A stretch of 18,361 bases of DNA. Source: Candidatus Aenigmatarchaeota archaeon. GTDB taxonomy: Archaea; Aenigmatarchaeota; Aenigmatarchaeia; CG10238-14. Positions 7,151 through 16,048 of the stretch are shown in pieces (position 1 is the first letter of the stretch; each line of letters begins with the position of its first letter). The stretch covers positions 1-18,361 of the forward strand of contig JAFCCM010000037.1 of the NCBI GenBank assembly GCA_017610225.1. Reading direction: 5' to 3'. Both the position numbers and the translations under genes were made by a program. Under the pieces are notes generated by a model. That model saw nothing but the letters and a program-made list of their open reading frames with translations. It was not told the origin of the DNA and did no database searches.

Positions 7151-8971
7151 TTATGAATATAATTTAAATTTTAAATTTCCACAATCCCAAATTCTTGTAT
7201 AACCCTCATTTTGTCTTAAAATCCATTCAGGAATATCTTTAGGTTCATCCTTAGTTTTTCTTAAACCAAATCTATGTATTCTTTCAAAACCTTTCAAATA
7301 CCAATAATTAGGCTGAGTAATTTTGTTTAATTCAAATCCTAATTGATAATAGAGATTTCCTGTAGACCATCTTCTATCAGCATAACTAAATATTTCTTTC
7401 CATTCATAATTTTTTTTGAAATGACTTAATAATTTTCCAGCTATTCCAGGGATATGATAATTGGAATTAGAACAAAATCTGTTAAGTTCCCAAACTCCTT
7501 CTTTTGATTTACTTCCTTTAGAAATATTCCCTTTTCCAAAAGTCATAACTGAAACTAATTCTTTATTATGAAAAGCACCTAATTTAATTTTAGATGCATC
7601 TTTTCCTTGAATATGAAATTCTTCTAAGAATTCATTTTTAACTTTTGGATCAATTTCTTTAATTTCACATTTTCTTGCATGAATTCTTTCTGAATCATTA
7701 ACTTTTAAAATTTGTTTAATCCTTGATTTGACTATTTCTTTTTTGAAAATCCATTCGTCCTCAAATATATGAATTAAATAAATTCCTTTTTCTTTACATA
7801 GATTTGTTTTTTGAAGATGATAATCAAAACGAGATAACACTAATTCAGAATGCCAATATAATCCATTATATTCAATTGCAATTTGTTTATCTGGGATATA
7901 AATATCTAATTCTAAACTATTAGATGTATTAGGATTCTTAATAATGCTATAACAATTATGTTCAACTTTATCTTTTCCAATTAGTTTACAAATAAATTTA
8001 TAAACTTCTTTTTCAGCAATTGAGGTTCCATTTTCTCTTGGGTAACATTTTGGACAAAGATGACCTTGTTGAAATTTCCATATTGATTCTTCAAAAATAC
8101 AAGAACATTTTAAACATTTTAATTTAAGTTTTTCTGCACTATTTGTATAATTTGACAATAATTCTATATTAAATGTTTTAAAATATTTTATAACTTTTGG
8201 ATAAAGATTTTTTATTCTTGTTTCTTCTTTTTTTCTTCTAATCATATGAGATTTACTTGGATTATCAACTCCTAAATTTTTAATCCAAGTTTTTTTTGTT
8301 TTTTCTATAACTTCTGGATTTTTTGCAGGATTATCATATCCAGTTTTTTTTAAATATGTTTGTTTTCTCTGTTCTATTATTTCTGGACAAGCTGCAGCCC
8401 ATTCAACTCCTCTTTTTCTTAAATTTGTTTTTTTAGATTTTTTTATTATTTTTGGACAAGAAAAAGAACATTCAACTCCTCTTTTTCTTAAATTTGTTTG
8501 TCTTGTTTTATTTTGGACTTCTTTATTTTGTTGATTATATTCAACACCATATTTTTCAAGATTCACTTTTTTAATTTTATCTTTTATACATTGTAATTGA
8601 TTAGGATCTTTAATACCATATCTTTTTAAATTTGTTTTTTCTATCTTCTTCTTTATTTCCTGTCCTTTTTCTTTATATGTTTTTTTATTATTAATTCGAA
8701 GTTTTTCGACTGTAGAAGGATCTTTACCAAAACATGAACATGAACAAAATGTTGCAAATCCATTTTTTAAAGATTTAAAAGTTGTATATTTTTTACAAGA
8801 TTCAACTTTACCATACATTTTACAAATATTTTCGTTTGTTTTCATTAAAAAAGTTTTATAATATGTTTCACCCGACATATCTTTTTTATGAACTTTTCCA
8901 ATATGTCTTGAAAGGCTATTTATATTATTTAATTCTTTATCACATATTTGACATTTTACTTTCTGATTCAT
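7151..8971 (-). CDS. Vsr-like homing endonuclease with zinc finger, repeat DNA-binding region and C-terminal GNAT-like module
   Basis: A 606-residue multidomain protein. Residues 7-28 are a C2H2 finger (Cys7, Cys10, His23, His28). Residues ~105-250 hold about six degenerate ~25-residue repeats of type KTNL.(K/R)(Y/R)G(V/I)....P.....K, likely modular DNA-reading units. Residues 286-309 are a zinc ribbon (CLKC ... CPKC). Residues ~316-425 are the nuclease: LELDIYIP, AIEYNGLYWHSE with Glu367 and His374, and IFEDEW, the pattern of the Vsr-like (EDxHD, I-Bth0305I-type) homing endonucleases. Residues ~428-600 (LGAF..ELVSVMTFGK, WELNRFC, ADRRWSTGNLYYQLGF) resemble a GNAT/Mom-like fold commonly appended in phage relatives. 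It sits directly after the beta-subunit gene. Catalytic residues look intact, and a broken paralogue lies at 17437-18361. Confidence 0.85.
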   Translation of the reverse strand: MNQKVKCQICDKELNNINSLSRHIGKVHKKDMSGETYYKTFLMKTNENICKMYGKVESCKKYTTFKSLKNGFATFCSCSCFGKDPSTVEKLRINNKKTYKEKGQEIKKKIEKTNLKRYGIKDPNQLQCIKDKIKKVNLEKYGVEYNQQNKEVQNKTRQTNLRKRGVECSFSCPKIIKKSKKTNLRKRGVEWAAACPEIIEQRKQTYLKKTGYDNPAKNPEVIEKTKKTWIKNLGVDNPSKSHMIRRKKEETRIKNLYPKVIKYFKTFNIELLSNYTNSAEKLKLKCLKCSCIFEESIWKFQQGHLCPKCYPRENGTSIAEKEVYKFICKLIGKDKVEHNCYSIIKNPNTSNSLELDIYIPDKQIAIEYNGLYWHSELVLSRFDYHLQKTNLCKEKGIYLIHIFEDEWIFKKEIVKSRIKQILKVNDSERIHARKCEIKEIDPKVKNEFLEEFHIQGKDASKIKLGAFHNKELVSVMTFGKGNISKGSKSKEGVWELNRFCSNSNYHIPGIAGKLLSHFKKNYEWKEIFSYADRRWSTGNLYYQLGFELNKITQPNYWYLKGFERIHRFGLRKTKDEPKDIPEWILRQNEGYTRIWDCGNLKFKLYS

Positions 8972-9034
8972 TTTCTTTCCTTTTTTAGATTAATCGATAA
9001 TTTAATTTTTATATTTGTTCTAAAAATAAAAAAT

Positions 9035-12000
9035 TTAATCTCTTTCTAACATTAAACTAGTAAAATAAGAATTTAATAATTCTTTAGATGGATTAATTTT
9101 AGCTGGTCTATAAGCTGCTTTTCCTGTTTGTGATATTTCTGAAATAATCTCATCTTTTGTCACATAATCATCAGATAATGGTCCCATAAGTTCTGCTAAA
9201 GTAGCAATACAATTATAAGAAATTAAACTATAGCTATCCAACTCGCCTAATCTCTGACCTCCCATTTTTCTTTTACCCGCTGTTGGTTGTCCAGTTTTTC
9301 CAGTTGGTCCTGTTGATCTTGCATATATTTTAGCTTCACCCAAATGTTCAAGTTTAGAAATATACATATACCCTACAGGAACTGGATTTTTTGTTTTTAC
9401 ATTATATTCTGGTAAATTTAAATAATAACCTGTTTTCAATTTTAAAATTTTTAAAATGTTAAGAATATCTTGATATTTAGGAGCTTTAAAAGGGGGTATA
9501 ATTAAAGGAAAAGATTCATCTTTTTTAATTTGAACCATGAATTCTTTAAATTTTTTATCAGTCATTCTTTCTATTTTCATTATTGTTTTTAAACTATATT
9601 TTTGACCTTTTGATTTATCTAATTTTGGAATAACCTTTTTTAACAATTCTGAAATTTGTTTTTGAGAAGTCATTTTACTTATTTTCTTTCCTAAATCTTT
9701 TGAAATTAAACCACAGTAGAGTTCATATAGTTGGCCAATATTCATACGTCCAATTAAACCAATAGGATTTAATATTATATCAATACGATCACCAAATGGT
9801 GTTCTTGGCATATTTTCATTTTTTTCAACTAAAGAAATAATACCTTTGTTTCCATATCTATTGCATAATTTATCTCCTAATTTAATAGGTAATTCTTGTT
9901 CTATTCTAAATTTAATAAGAACTCCTTTAATTGTTTTACCACTTATTGTATATTTTTTTTTATCTGGTTTTTTAAATTTTTTATTAGTTTTATTACTATA
10001 TTTTGATAATTTAGAAAATTTATTTTTTGGAACATTTGAAAAAACTTCAATATTCACAATTTTACCACCAGGACTTTTATGAATTACTTGACCACCAATT
10101 ATATCAGTTTCTTCATCTTCTTCATATCCTATTAATTCTTCAATCTCACCCATTGATCTTATTAAAAGAGGATCACCTTTAGAAGTTTCTTTTCCAATTT
10201 CAGCTATAAATAATAATCTATCTTTTTCAGACATTAATATTTTTTCTTCAAACCCATGCAATGAAGTTAAAAGATTTTCTTCTATAAGTTTTTCATTTAT
10301 TACAATACCATCTTCGAAATTATAACCTTTATAAGGCATCATAGCTACACAAAGACTTCTACCTAAAGAAATTGAACCATTTGATAAGCAACTTCCTTCA
10401 GCTATAACATTTTGATCTTTTACAATTTGCCCTTTTTTTACAATAGGTTTAAAAATACTTAACGTATTTTTTCCAGTTCCTGATGTTAAATGAACCGGAG
10501 ATATATCAATTTCTTTTTTATCACCATTTTTACATTTAATTGTAATAATATCTGAAGTAATATTTTCAATTTTACCACTACAAGTTGCTCGTTTAATAAA
10601 ATTATCTGATAAAGAATTAGTTAAAACAGATTCATATCCAGATTGAATTATTGGAGGTTGCGGATTTTTAAGTGGAAGCATTTGTCTTGCTTGATTCGCT
10701 AACATAATAACTCGAGCTCCTTCATTATTTTCAAGAAAAGGGATCATACAAGTTGTCGTTGATAACATACCACTATTTTCATTATTTGTAATATCTTTTT
10801 TACTAATTAATCCTCGAGAAGAAGTTATATATGCATCAATAGTTAATTGTTGATTAATTCCAATAGTCCCACCTTCAGGAGTATCTAATGGATCAATATT
10901 TCCAAAATAACTTGAATGGACATTTCTTGCTGTTGTTGATATAGCTCGTTTATCAGGAATACCACCAACTGTTTTTCCTGTTGGGCTAACTCGAGTTATT
11001 GTAGCCATCTCTTCTATTGGATTAGCATATTCCATATTTGTAACCAATTCTAATAAAATAAAATCACTTAAAACTTTTGTTGGAGATAATATAAAATTCG
11101 CTTGTTTATTTCCTGATAATATTTGTTCTTTATATATTGTATAAGAAGATAAAATTTGCTTTTGAGCTAAAGATACTAAAACTTCTGAATTTCTAATTCT
11201 TTGGTTTGTTAAATCATTTCTTTCTATAACATATCCTCCAATAACTTTTTCTGCCATATATTTTATTATTAAATCAAGATTAAAAGGTAATTGTTTTGAA
11301 ATTAATATTTGTTTAATTACAGGATTAACAATATTTTGTAATATTGAATTTATAACAAAAGTTGAATTTAATCTTCCTGTCATTTTTAAAATTAATTTTT
11401 CAAAATATTCATAAGTTCCAAATTCTTCTTTTATTTCATATTGGTCAATCTTACTTCTTATAAATGATTGTATAAATTCTTTTTTCAATTGTGTATCAAC
11501 ATTTTTAAAAAGTATAGATGATTCAGAATTAATTTTACACCCAATCTCATTTTTCTTTAATTTTTGATTTATAATTTCATATTTAATATTATATTGTTTA
11601 AGAGTTTTTTCAAATCCAAAACTATAAAAAGTTAAAATAGAAAGTGCTAATTTATATGAACCTAGATATATTTCTAAAAATTGGTCTCTTCTTAATTTTC
11701 GACTTTCTATTCTAAAAATTGCATAAGAACTTTCAAATCTTGAATGACCAGGTTTAGGAAAAGTTATTGGACATTGAACAATTTGATTAATTAAACATTT
11801 TCTTTTTCCATTAATTCTAAAAGTCCCAGTAGTCGGATCAATTTTTGGAACTTCAATAGATACATTATGTTTATTTCCAAATTTATCTGACAATAAAACT
11901 TTTATAATATTTATATCTGATTTATTAAGTTCTCCCCCCCTTTGAGGTTTTTCAATTATTTCAAATTTTTCAAATTTTAACGGAATATCTTTATTTTCTA

Positions 12001-13123
12001 AAACTTTAAAAGAATTTATCATATCATTTTTTAAATTAGTTTTAAAATCAATTTGTCTTTTTTCAAAAATATGCTCAGGTGATTTATTTTCAATTATATT
12101 AGGAATATCATAAATATTAATTAAAGGATTATTTGATAAACTTATAGTTTTTTGAGGTTTTAATAATTCATCTCCATAATTTTTATCGACCACTTTTAAA
12201 GCATTGAGTTTTTTATTTAAAGGTACAGATTTTGAAATTCTTTTTGATTTTTTAATATCTCCACTAATTTTATATAAAATTGATGTTGTTGCTATTTGTT
12301 GTATATTTGGAATAGAAATTTTCTTAGATATAATTTTATTAAGATCATTTTCATCTTTAGATAAATAATCTGAAATAGCTCTTTTAATAACTATTTTATT
12401 TTTAGGATTTATATCTTTTGCAATTATATTTATTACTTTATTTGTAGCTATATCTATATCTTTTTGAATTTCAATAGTATTATCAATAGTTTTTATATTT
12501 TTTATATATTGAATAATTCGTTGTAAATTAAATTTTTTATCTTTAATTAATAATCGATATCTTGAAGAAGATTCTCCAACTATATTCATAATCATATCAT
12601 CAAAAGGAATTTTCTCATTTTTTAAATCTTGTAAAATTGGAAAAATCTTTCTATTAATAAAAGAATTAAAATCTTTAATATTATTAATAGAATACATAAA
12701 TATTTTTTTATAATTATCTGGAAAACGAATTAAAGATTTAAATAAAACATCTTTAATTAAAAAACCTGATCTTTGACGATATGCTGTCGGATTATATGTT
12801 TGATCAATAGAATTTAAATATGGAGATAAATCAATTATAATATTTTTACTTGAAGGAAGTTTTGTTTGAAGTGGATATGTAATTAACTTTTTATCTTTAT
12901 ATAATTTTTTAAGTTCTGGAGATAAAAATGTTCTTGGAATTTGAGTTCTTGGAATTGTAATAATTCTAAAGTCAATATATTTAAGATTTAATTTTTCATA
13001 ATCATCTAAAAAATTTGAATTTTCGCTAAAATAAACTAACAAAAATGGATTTTTAGAATTTTGAGGAAAACGAATTCCGTCTACAATATGAGTATATTGT
13101 CTAAGCAATTTAAATTGTATCAT
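9035..13123 (-). CDS. rpoB: RNA polymerase beta subunit, undivided, with long N-terminal extension
   Basis: A 1362-residue beta subunit of a phage-encoded multisubunit RNA polymerase. Recognisable landmarks in order: GTFRINGKRKCLINQ (433-447), the fork/rifampicin region with NPIEEMATITRVS (701-713), SYFGNIDPLDTPEGGTIGI (738-756), GYNFEDGI (933-940), GDKLCNRYGNKG (1083-1094) with both active-site lysines, DIILNPIGLIGRMNIGQ (1115-1131), and the C-terminal HARST-equivalent ARSTG with GGQRLGELD (1268-1296). It matches the total length of cellular beta only by coincidence. The first canonical motif lies near residue 433 instead of ~135, so there is a ~300-residue N-terminal extension and the lobes are shortened. 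A run of seven G sits between extension and core (11934-11940). The ATG overlaps the HNH stop by four bases (ATGA). Alpha, omega and sigma are not in the window. Confidence 0.97.
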   Translation of the reverse strand: MIQFKLLRQYTHIVDGIRFPQNSKNPFLLVYFSENSNFLDDYEKLNLKYIDFRIITIPRTQIPRTFLSPELKKLYKDKKLITYPLQTKLPSSKNIIIDLSPYLNSIDQTYNPTAYRQRSGFLIKDVLFKSLIRFPDNYKKIFMYSINNIKDFNSFINRKIFPILQDLKNEKIPFDDMIMNIVGESSSRYRLLIKDKKFNLQRIIQYIKNIKTIDNTIEIQKDIDIATNKVINIIAKDINPKNKIVIKRAISDYLSKDENDLNKIISKKISIPNIQQIATTSILYKISGDIKKSKRISKSVPLNKKLNALKVVDKNYGDELLKPQKTISLSNNPLINIYDIPNIIENKSPEHIFEKRQIDFKTNLKNDMINSFKVLENKDIPLKFEKFEIIEKPQRGGELNKSDINIIKVLLSDKFGNKHNVSIEVPKIDPTTGTFRINGKRKCLINQIVQCPITFPKPGHSRFESSYAIFRIESRKLRRDQFLEIYLGSYKLALSILTFYSFGFEKTLKQYNIKYEIINQKLKKNEIGCKINSESSILFKNVDTQLKKEFIQSFIRSKIDQYEIKEEFGTYEYFEKLILKMTGRLNSTFVINSILQNIVNPVIKQILISKQLPFNLDLIIKYMAEKVIGGYVIERNDLTNQRIRNSEVLVSLAQKQILSSYTIYKEQILSGNKQANFILSPTKVLSDFILLELVTNMEYANPIEEMATITRVSPTGKTVGGIPDKRAISTTARNVHSSYFGNIDPLDTPEGGTIGINQQLTIDAYITSSRGLISKKDITNNENSGMLSTTTCMIPFLENNEGARVIMLANQARQMLPLKNPQPPIIQSGYESVLTNSLSDNFIKRATCSGKIENITSDIITIKCKNGDKKEIDISPVHLTSGTGKNTLSIFKPIVKKGQIVKDQNVIAEGSCLSNGSISLGRSLCVAMMPYKGYNFEDGIVINEKLIEENLLTSLHGFEEKILMSEKDRLLFIAEIGKETSKGDPLLIRSMGEIEELIGYEEDEETDIIGGQVIHKSPGGKIVNIEVFSNVPKNKFSKLSKYSNKTNKKFKKPDKKKYTISGKTIKGVLIKFRIEQELPIKLGDKLCNRYGNKGIISLVEKNENMPRTPFGDRIDIILNPIGLIGRMNIGQLYELYCGLISKDLGKKISKMTSQKQISELLKKVIPKLDKSKGQKYSLKTIMKIERMTDKKFKEFMVQIKKDESFPLIIPPFKAPKYQDILNILKILKLKTGYYLNLPEYNVKTKNPVPVGYMYISKLEHLGEAKIYARSTGPTGKTGQPTAGKRKMGGQRLGELDSYSLISYNCIATLAELMGPLSDDYVTKDEIISEISQTGKAAYRPAKINPSKELLNSYFTSLMLERD

Positions 13124-14520
13124 CTTATGTTGTTTCCTTTAGTTAGATATTTATTTTCAATTTCAATTTTTTTATATCTTCTCTTACAAATTAATCTTCC
13201 TAGATATCCAGTTGAACATTTAGATCCATTAGGGTGTCCAATTTTATGATGACAATCATTACCCATCCCAAATTTACATAAAACCCATCCATTAATTGGG
13301 TCCAAAATTTGTTCAGGATTTGTCTTTATTGGTTTTTCATGATGGGTACACATTTCATCTACATTTGTATTGCCACAATATTCACATGTTAATTTTCCGT
13401 ACTCTTTAATATTTCTTCTGAAGACTTCATCTTTCCAAATTCCATAACCTGAAATAGAATTTTCTTCTTCTTTAATATGTCCTGCATTTATTAAATCTTG
13501 TTTCATGAGATATTCTGCAGATTTTCCAAAAAGATCACAAGTCAATTTACAATGTTCAGAACAATAAAAATTATATCCATCATTGCTCCTTTCTATCCCT
13601 ATAATTCTAAGTGTAATTTGATATGATTTTGGAAAAAACCATCCATCTTTCTCTTTTGAATTTAAACAATTATGATTTTTACAATGGGCTTGAATTTTTC
13701 CAGTTATTGGATCGATTCTTAATTCTTCAACTTTGAATAAAAATGGATGTTTTTCTTTCCAATCTTCTATGGAATATGATTTAATTTCTCTATTTTTTTC
13801 TCTCATAGTTGGACATTTAATATAATGATCTTCACAACACCAATTTCCATTTTGAAATTGATAATGGGCTTCTCTGTCACAATATTTACAAACATGATTA
13901 GAATTCTCAAAAAAATTAGCTATCGAATTTTTACTATATTTTTTTCTCATAGTTGGACATTTATTCATATTATCTTCACAACACCACTCTTTATTTTGAA
14001 ATTGATAATGGGCTTCTTGACCACAATATTTACAAACATGATTAGAATTTTCAATATAGATTAATTTTAGTTTAATTTGTCCCTTATTTTTTTGTCTTAT
14101 TTTTTCTTTTATTGCAAAACATTTACTAACATTATCTTCACAACACCAATTTCCATTTTGAAATTGATAATGAGCTTCTTTATTGCATTTATAACAAACA
14201 TGACCAGAGTTTTCAATATAGATTGATTTTGGTTTAATTTGTCCTTTAGTTCTTTCACTTTTTTTCTTTCTTTCAGTTGGACATTTACTCGAATGAATTT
14301 GACAACACCAATTTCCATTTTGAAATTGATAATGGGCTTCTTTTTCACAACCGAAATCACAAACATGACCAGAGTTTTCAACATAGATTGGTTTTGACTT
14401 AGATTTGCTTATATTTTTTCTGAAGTTTGGACACTTATTAACACTATCTTCACAGCACCATTTTCCATTTTGAAATTGGACTATTCCTTCTTTTTCATGA
14501 CAGTAATCACAAATATACAT
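13120..14520 (-). CDS. HNH homing endonuclease with five tandem Cys-rich modules
   Basis: A 466-residue protein. Five near-identical modules occupy residues 4-34, 54-84, 109-137, 163-192 and 211-240, each with CxxC or CxxxC, then (A/G)HYQFQNGxWCCED and a final KCPxxR. They are joined by linkers resembling IYIENSGHVC. The rest matches the 3247-4101 endonuclease: Cys pairs at 280-324 and HNH at 379-429 (CEYC, CTHHEKP with His394, C415, DCHH, GH) and the CSTGYL tail. The extra four modules probably extend the DNA site read by the enzyme. It starts immediately after the TAA of the beta-prime C-terminal gene with no spacer, and its stop overlaps the beta ATG, so it has been inserted into the polymerase operon without polar damage. 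All HNH residues are present. Confidence 0.9.
   Translation of the reverse strand: MYICDYCHEKEGIVQFQNGKWCCEDSVNKCPNFRKNISKSKSKPIYVENSGHVCDFGCEKEAHYQFQNGNWCCQIHSSKCPTERKKKSERTKGQIKPKSIYIENSGHVCYKCNKEAHYQFQNGNWCCEDNVSKCFAIKEKIRQKNKGQIKLKLIYIENSNHVCKYCGQEAHYQFQNKEWCCEDNMNKCPTMRKKYSKNSIANFFENSNHVCKYCDREAHYQFQNGNWCCEDHYIKCPTMREKNREIKSYSIEDWKEKHPFLFKVEELRIDPITGKIQAHCKNHNCLNSKEKDGWFFPKSYQITLRIIGIERSNDGYNFYCSEHCKLTCDLFGKSAEYLMKQDLINAGHIKEEENSISGYGIWKDEVFRRNIKEYGKLTCEYCGNTNVDEMCTHHEKPIKTNPEQILDPINGWVLCKFGMGNDCHHKIGHPNGSKCSTGYLGRLICKRRYKKIEIENKYLTKGNNIR
13801..14520 (-). repeat. Fivefold in-frame repeat of a Cys-rich module, about 150-165 bp per unit
   Basis: The block TTTCCATTTTGAAATTGATAA, or close variants, recurs five times between 13840 and 14480, always followed by TGGGCTTC or TGAGCTTC in the middle copies and flanked by the AACACCA string. 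The longest stretches of near identity are in the three central copies, indicating recent unequal exchange inside the gene. Confidence 0.85.
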
Positions 14521-15210
14521 TTATGTATTCCTATTTTCAACTAACTCACCAGTTAGAATTTTTTCTATAATAGAGGATTCATGTGGTTCATCAGAGATTA
14601 ATCCAACCTTTAAACTTTCTCCAATATTCTCAAAAGAGAGGCCCTGCAAAAAACTTGTAGAAAACACGATTTTCTTTATATTCATCATAGTCGGATCCCA
14701 TGTTTTTCCTAACCGAGCAGGTATTTGAGGATTTTTTTTATCTCTCAAACATTGACTCAAAAGAATTTCAAAATGTATTAAATCTGCATTTGTCAAAGGA
14801 CCATAAATTTTAAATAATTTTAAAAATAAATGATTAACATTTTTAAAAATTTCTTTACCTCCAATAAGTCTTTTAACATATCCAATTTGTTCCTTAAGAA
14901 TATCAGCTTCCAGAGGTACTTCAAAAATAATATTATTCTCTGTATATTTCAATTTAATAATATTTTTTCCAATTTTTTCAAAATCATAAATTTGTAGCTC
15001 AACCGCATAATCTAAAATAATATTAAACATAATATCTTCAGATTCGTATTTGCAAATTAAACTTTTTAACCATATTTTATTATTTTCATAATCAATTTGT
15101 ATATCATTTTTTGACTCATAAATTGATAAATCGATAGTAATAATACAATTTTTTGTCGCTATTAATTTATTCTTAAATTGAGTTAAATAATCTGACATTT
15201 TTTTAGACAT
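14521..15210 (-). CDS. rpoC: RNA polymerase beta-prime, C-terminal fragment
   Basis: A 229-residue protein that I identify from its second half. DLIHFEILLSQCL corresponds to the cellular NDKHIEVIVRQML helix. After a short gap, MNIKKIVFSTSFLQGLSFE matches the [20 protein letters not shown] region of beta-prime, followed by SLKVGLI and KILTGELV, matching the final conserved ENVIVGRLIP. The first ~110 residues are beta-rich and would be a reduced jaw-side region. The C-terminal end closes the main channel and contacts beta and omega in cellular enzymes. ATG at 15210 has AAAGGA eight bases upstream. The gene is separated from the rest of beta-prime by a decayed HNH gene. No intein half is visible at its N-terminus, so this piece should assemble non-covalently. 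Confidence 0.82.
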   Translation of the reverse strand: MSKKMSDYLTQFKNKLIATKNCIITIDLSIYESKNDIQIDYENNKIWLKSLICKYESEDIMFNIILDYAVELQIYDFEKIGKNIIKLKYTENNIIFEVPLEADILKEQIGYVKRLIGGKEIFKNVNHLFLKLFKIYGPLTNADLIHFEILLSQCLRDKKNPQIPARLGKTWDPTMMNIKKIVFSTSFLQGLSFENIGESLKVGLISDEPHESSIIEKILTGELVENRNT

Positions 15211-15293
15211 ATTTTAATTCCTTTTATTAGTTTTTCTAAATTTCCAGTTGAACAATTAAATCTTTTTGGAAGTCCAATTAATGAATTAAAAAT
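15211..15293 (-). pseudogene. Remnant of an HNH endonuclease C-terminus
   Basis: Reading the minus strand just upstream of the beta-prime C-terminal gene gives IGLPKRFNCSTGNLEKL. This aligns with the GHxxGxxCSTGNLxxxL tail of the HNH genes at 3247-4101 and 13120-14520. There is no start or nuclease core. It lies directly after the stop of the separate decayed HNH gene, which carries its own equivalent tail (CSYGALTKL), so it comes from a second insertion or a duplicated end. Confidence 0.6.
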
Positions 15294-16046
15294 TCATATA
15301 ATGATATATTTAGTACATGAATTTATATAAGATTTTTTATATCTCTGTTCACAGACTAATTTGGTTAATGCTCCGTATGAACATGGAGTTCTTTTTGGAT
15401 GACATTTCTTTAAGTGACATTCAGAACAAACTATTAAGCCATTATCCGGATCTAAAGCCATATGTGGATAAGGTTTTCTTGGGTAAATATAATGAGCAAT
15501 TAAATTTTCTATTTCCCCACAAATTTCACATTGTATAACTCCTTTAAATAATTCTTTATTTCTTCTAAAAACTTCATCTCTCCAAATTCCATAACCCGGA
15601 AGAGAACTTTCATCTTCTTCAATATGTCCGGCATTTATTAAATCTTGTTTCTCATGATTTGTTCAACTGATTTTCTATATAAAGTACAAGTTTGTTTACA
15701 ATGTTCTGAACAATAAAAATATCCATTTCCAGATTCAGATTCTATACAACTAATTCTTAATTCTAATTGTTTTCTTGTTAGAGTGAACCCACCCACCCTT
15801 TTCTTTTGAATTTTTACAATTATGATTCTTACAATGTCCTTGAATTTCTCCAGTTTTTGGATCCTCTCTTAATTCTTCAACTTGACAAAAAAATGGATAT
15901 TTTTCTTGGTAGTCTTTAAGAGAATATATTTTATTTTTTATAGATACTGGACAACTATTCCAACTTTCTTCACAACACCATTTCCCATTCTTAAATTGAT
16001 AATGAGCTTCTTTTCCACAACCATAATCACAAATATGAGCAGTCAT
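15294..16046 (-). pseudogene. Decayed HNH homing endonuclease (two frameshifts and catalytic His lost)
   Basis: The first 89 or so codons are intact and match the family: one Cys-rich module (CDYGCGKEAHYQF, NGKWCCE) and the HNH middle region. An extra G in the run at 15788-15790 then shifts the frame, giving a premature TAG at 15750. In the +1 frame, homology continues (FTLTRKQLE, FYCSEHCKQTC). A 2-base insertion near 15651 (CTCATGA against CATGA in the intact paralogue) restores the original frame for QDLINAGHI, GYGIWRDEVFRRN and the HNH region to a TGA at 15294. There the catalytic HH is AHYIYP, so the second His has become Tyr. The gene starts 2 bases after the beta-prime stop, between two pieces of that subunit. 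Confidence 0.88.
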
Positions 16047-16048
16047 TC

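Noticed and set aside
14109..14384. A second minus-strand frame with repeated NFKMEIGVVK segments
   Set aside because: It is the shifted-frame shadow of the five-module HNH gene. The repeated look only reflects the repeated DNA.
15317..15538. Plus-strand open frame of 73 codons
   Set aside because: It lies antisense to the HNH remnant, whose minus-strand homology explains the sequence. There is no ribosome binding site and no plausible product.
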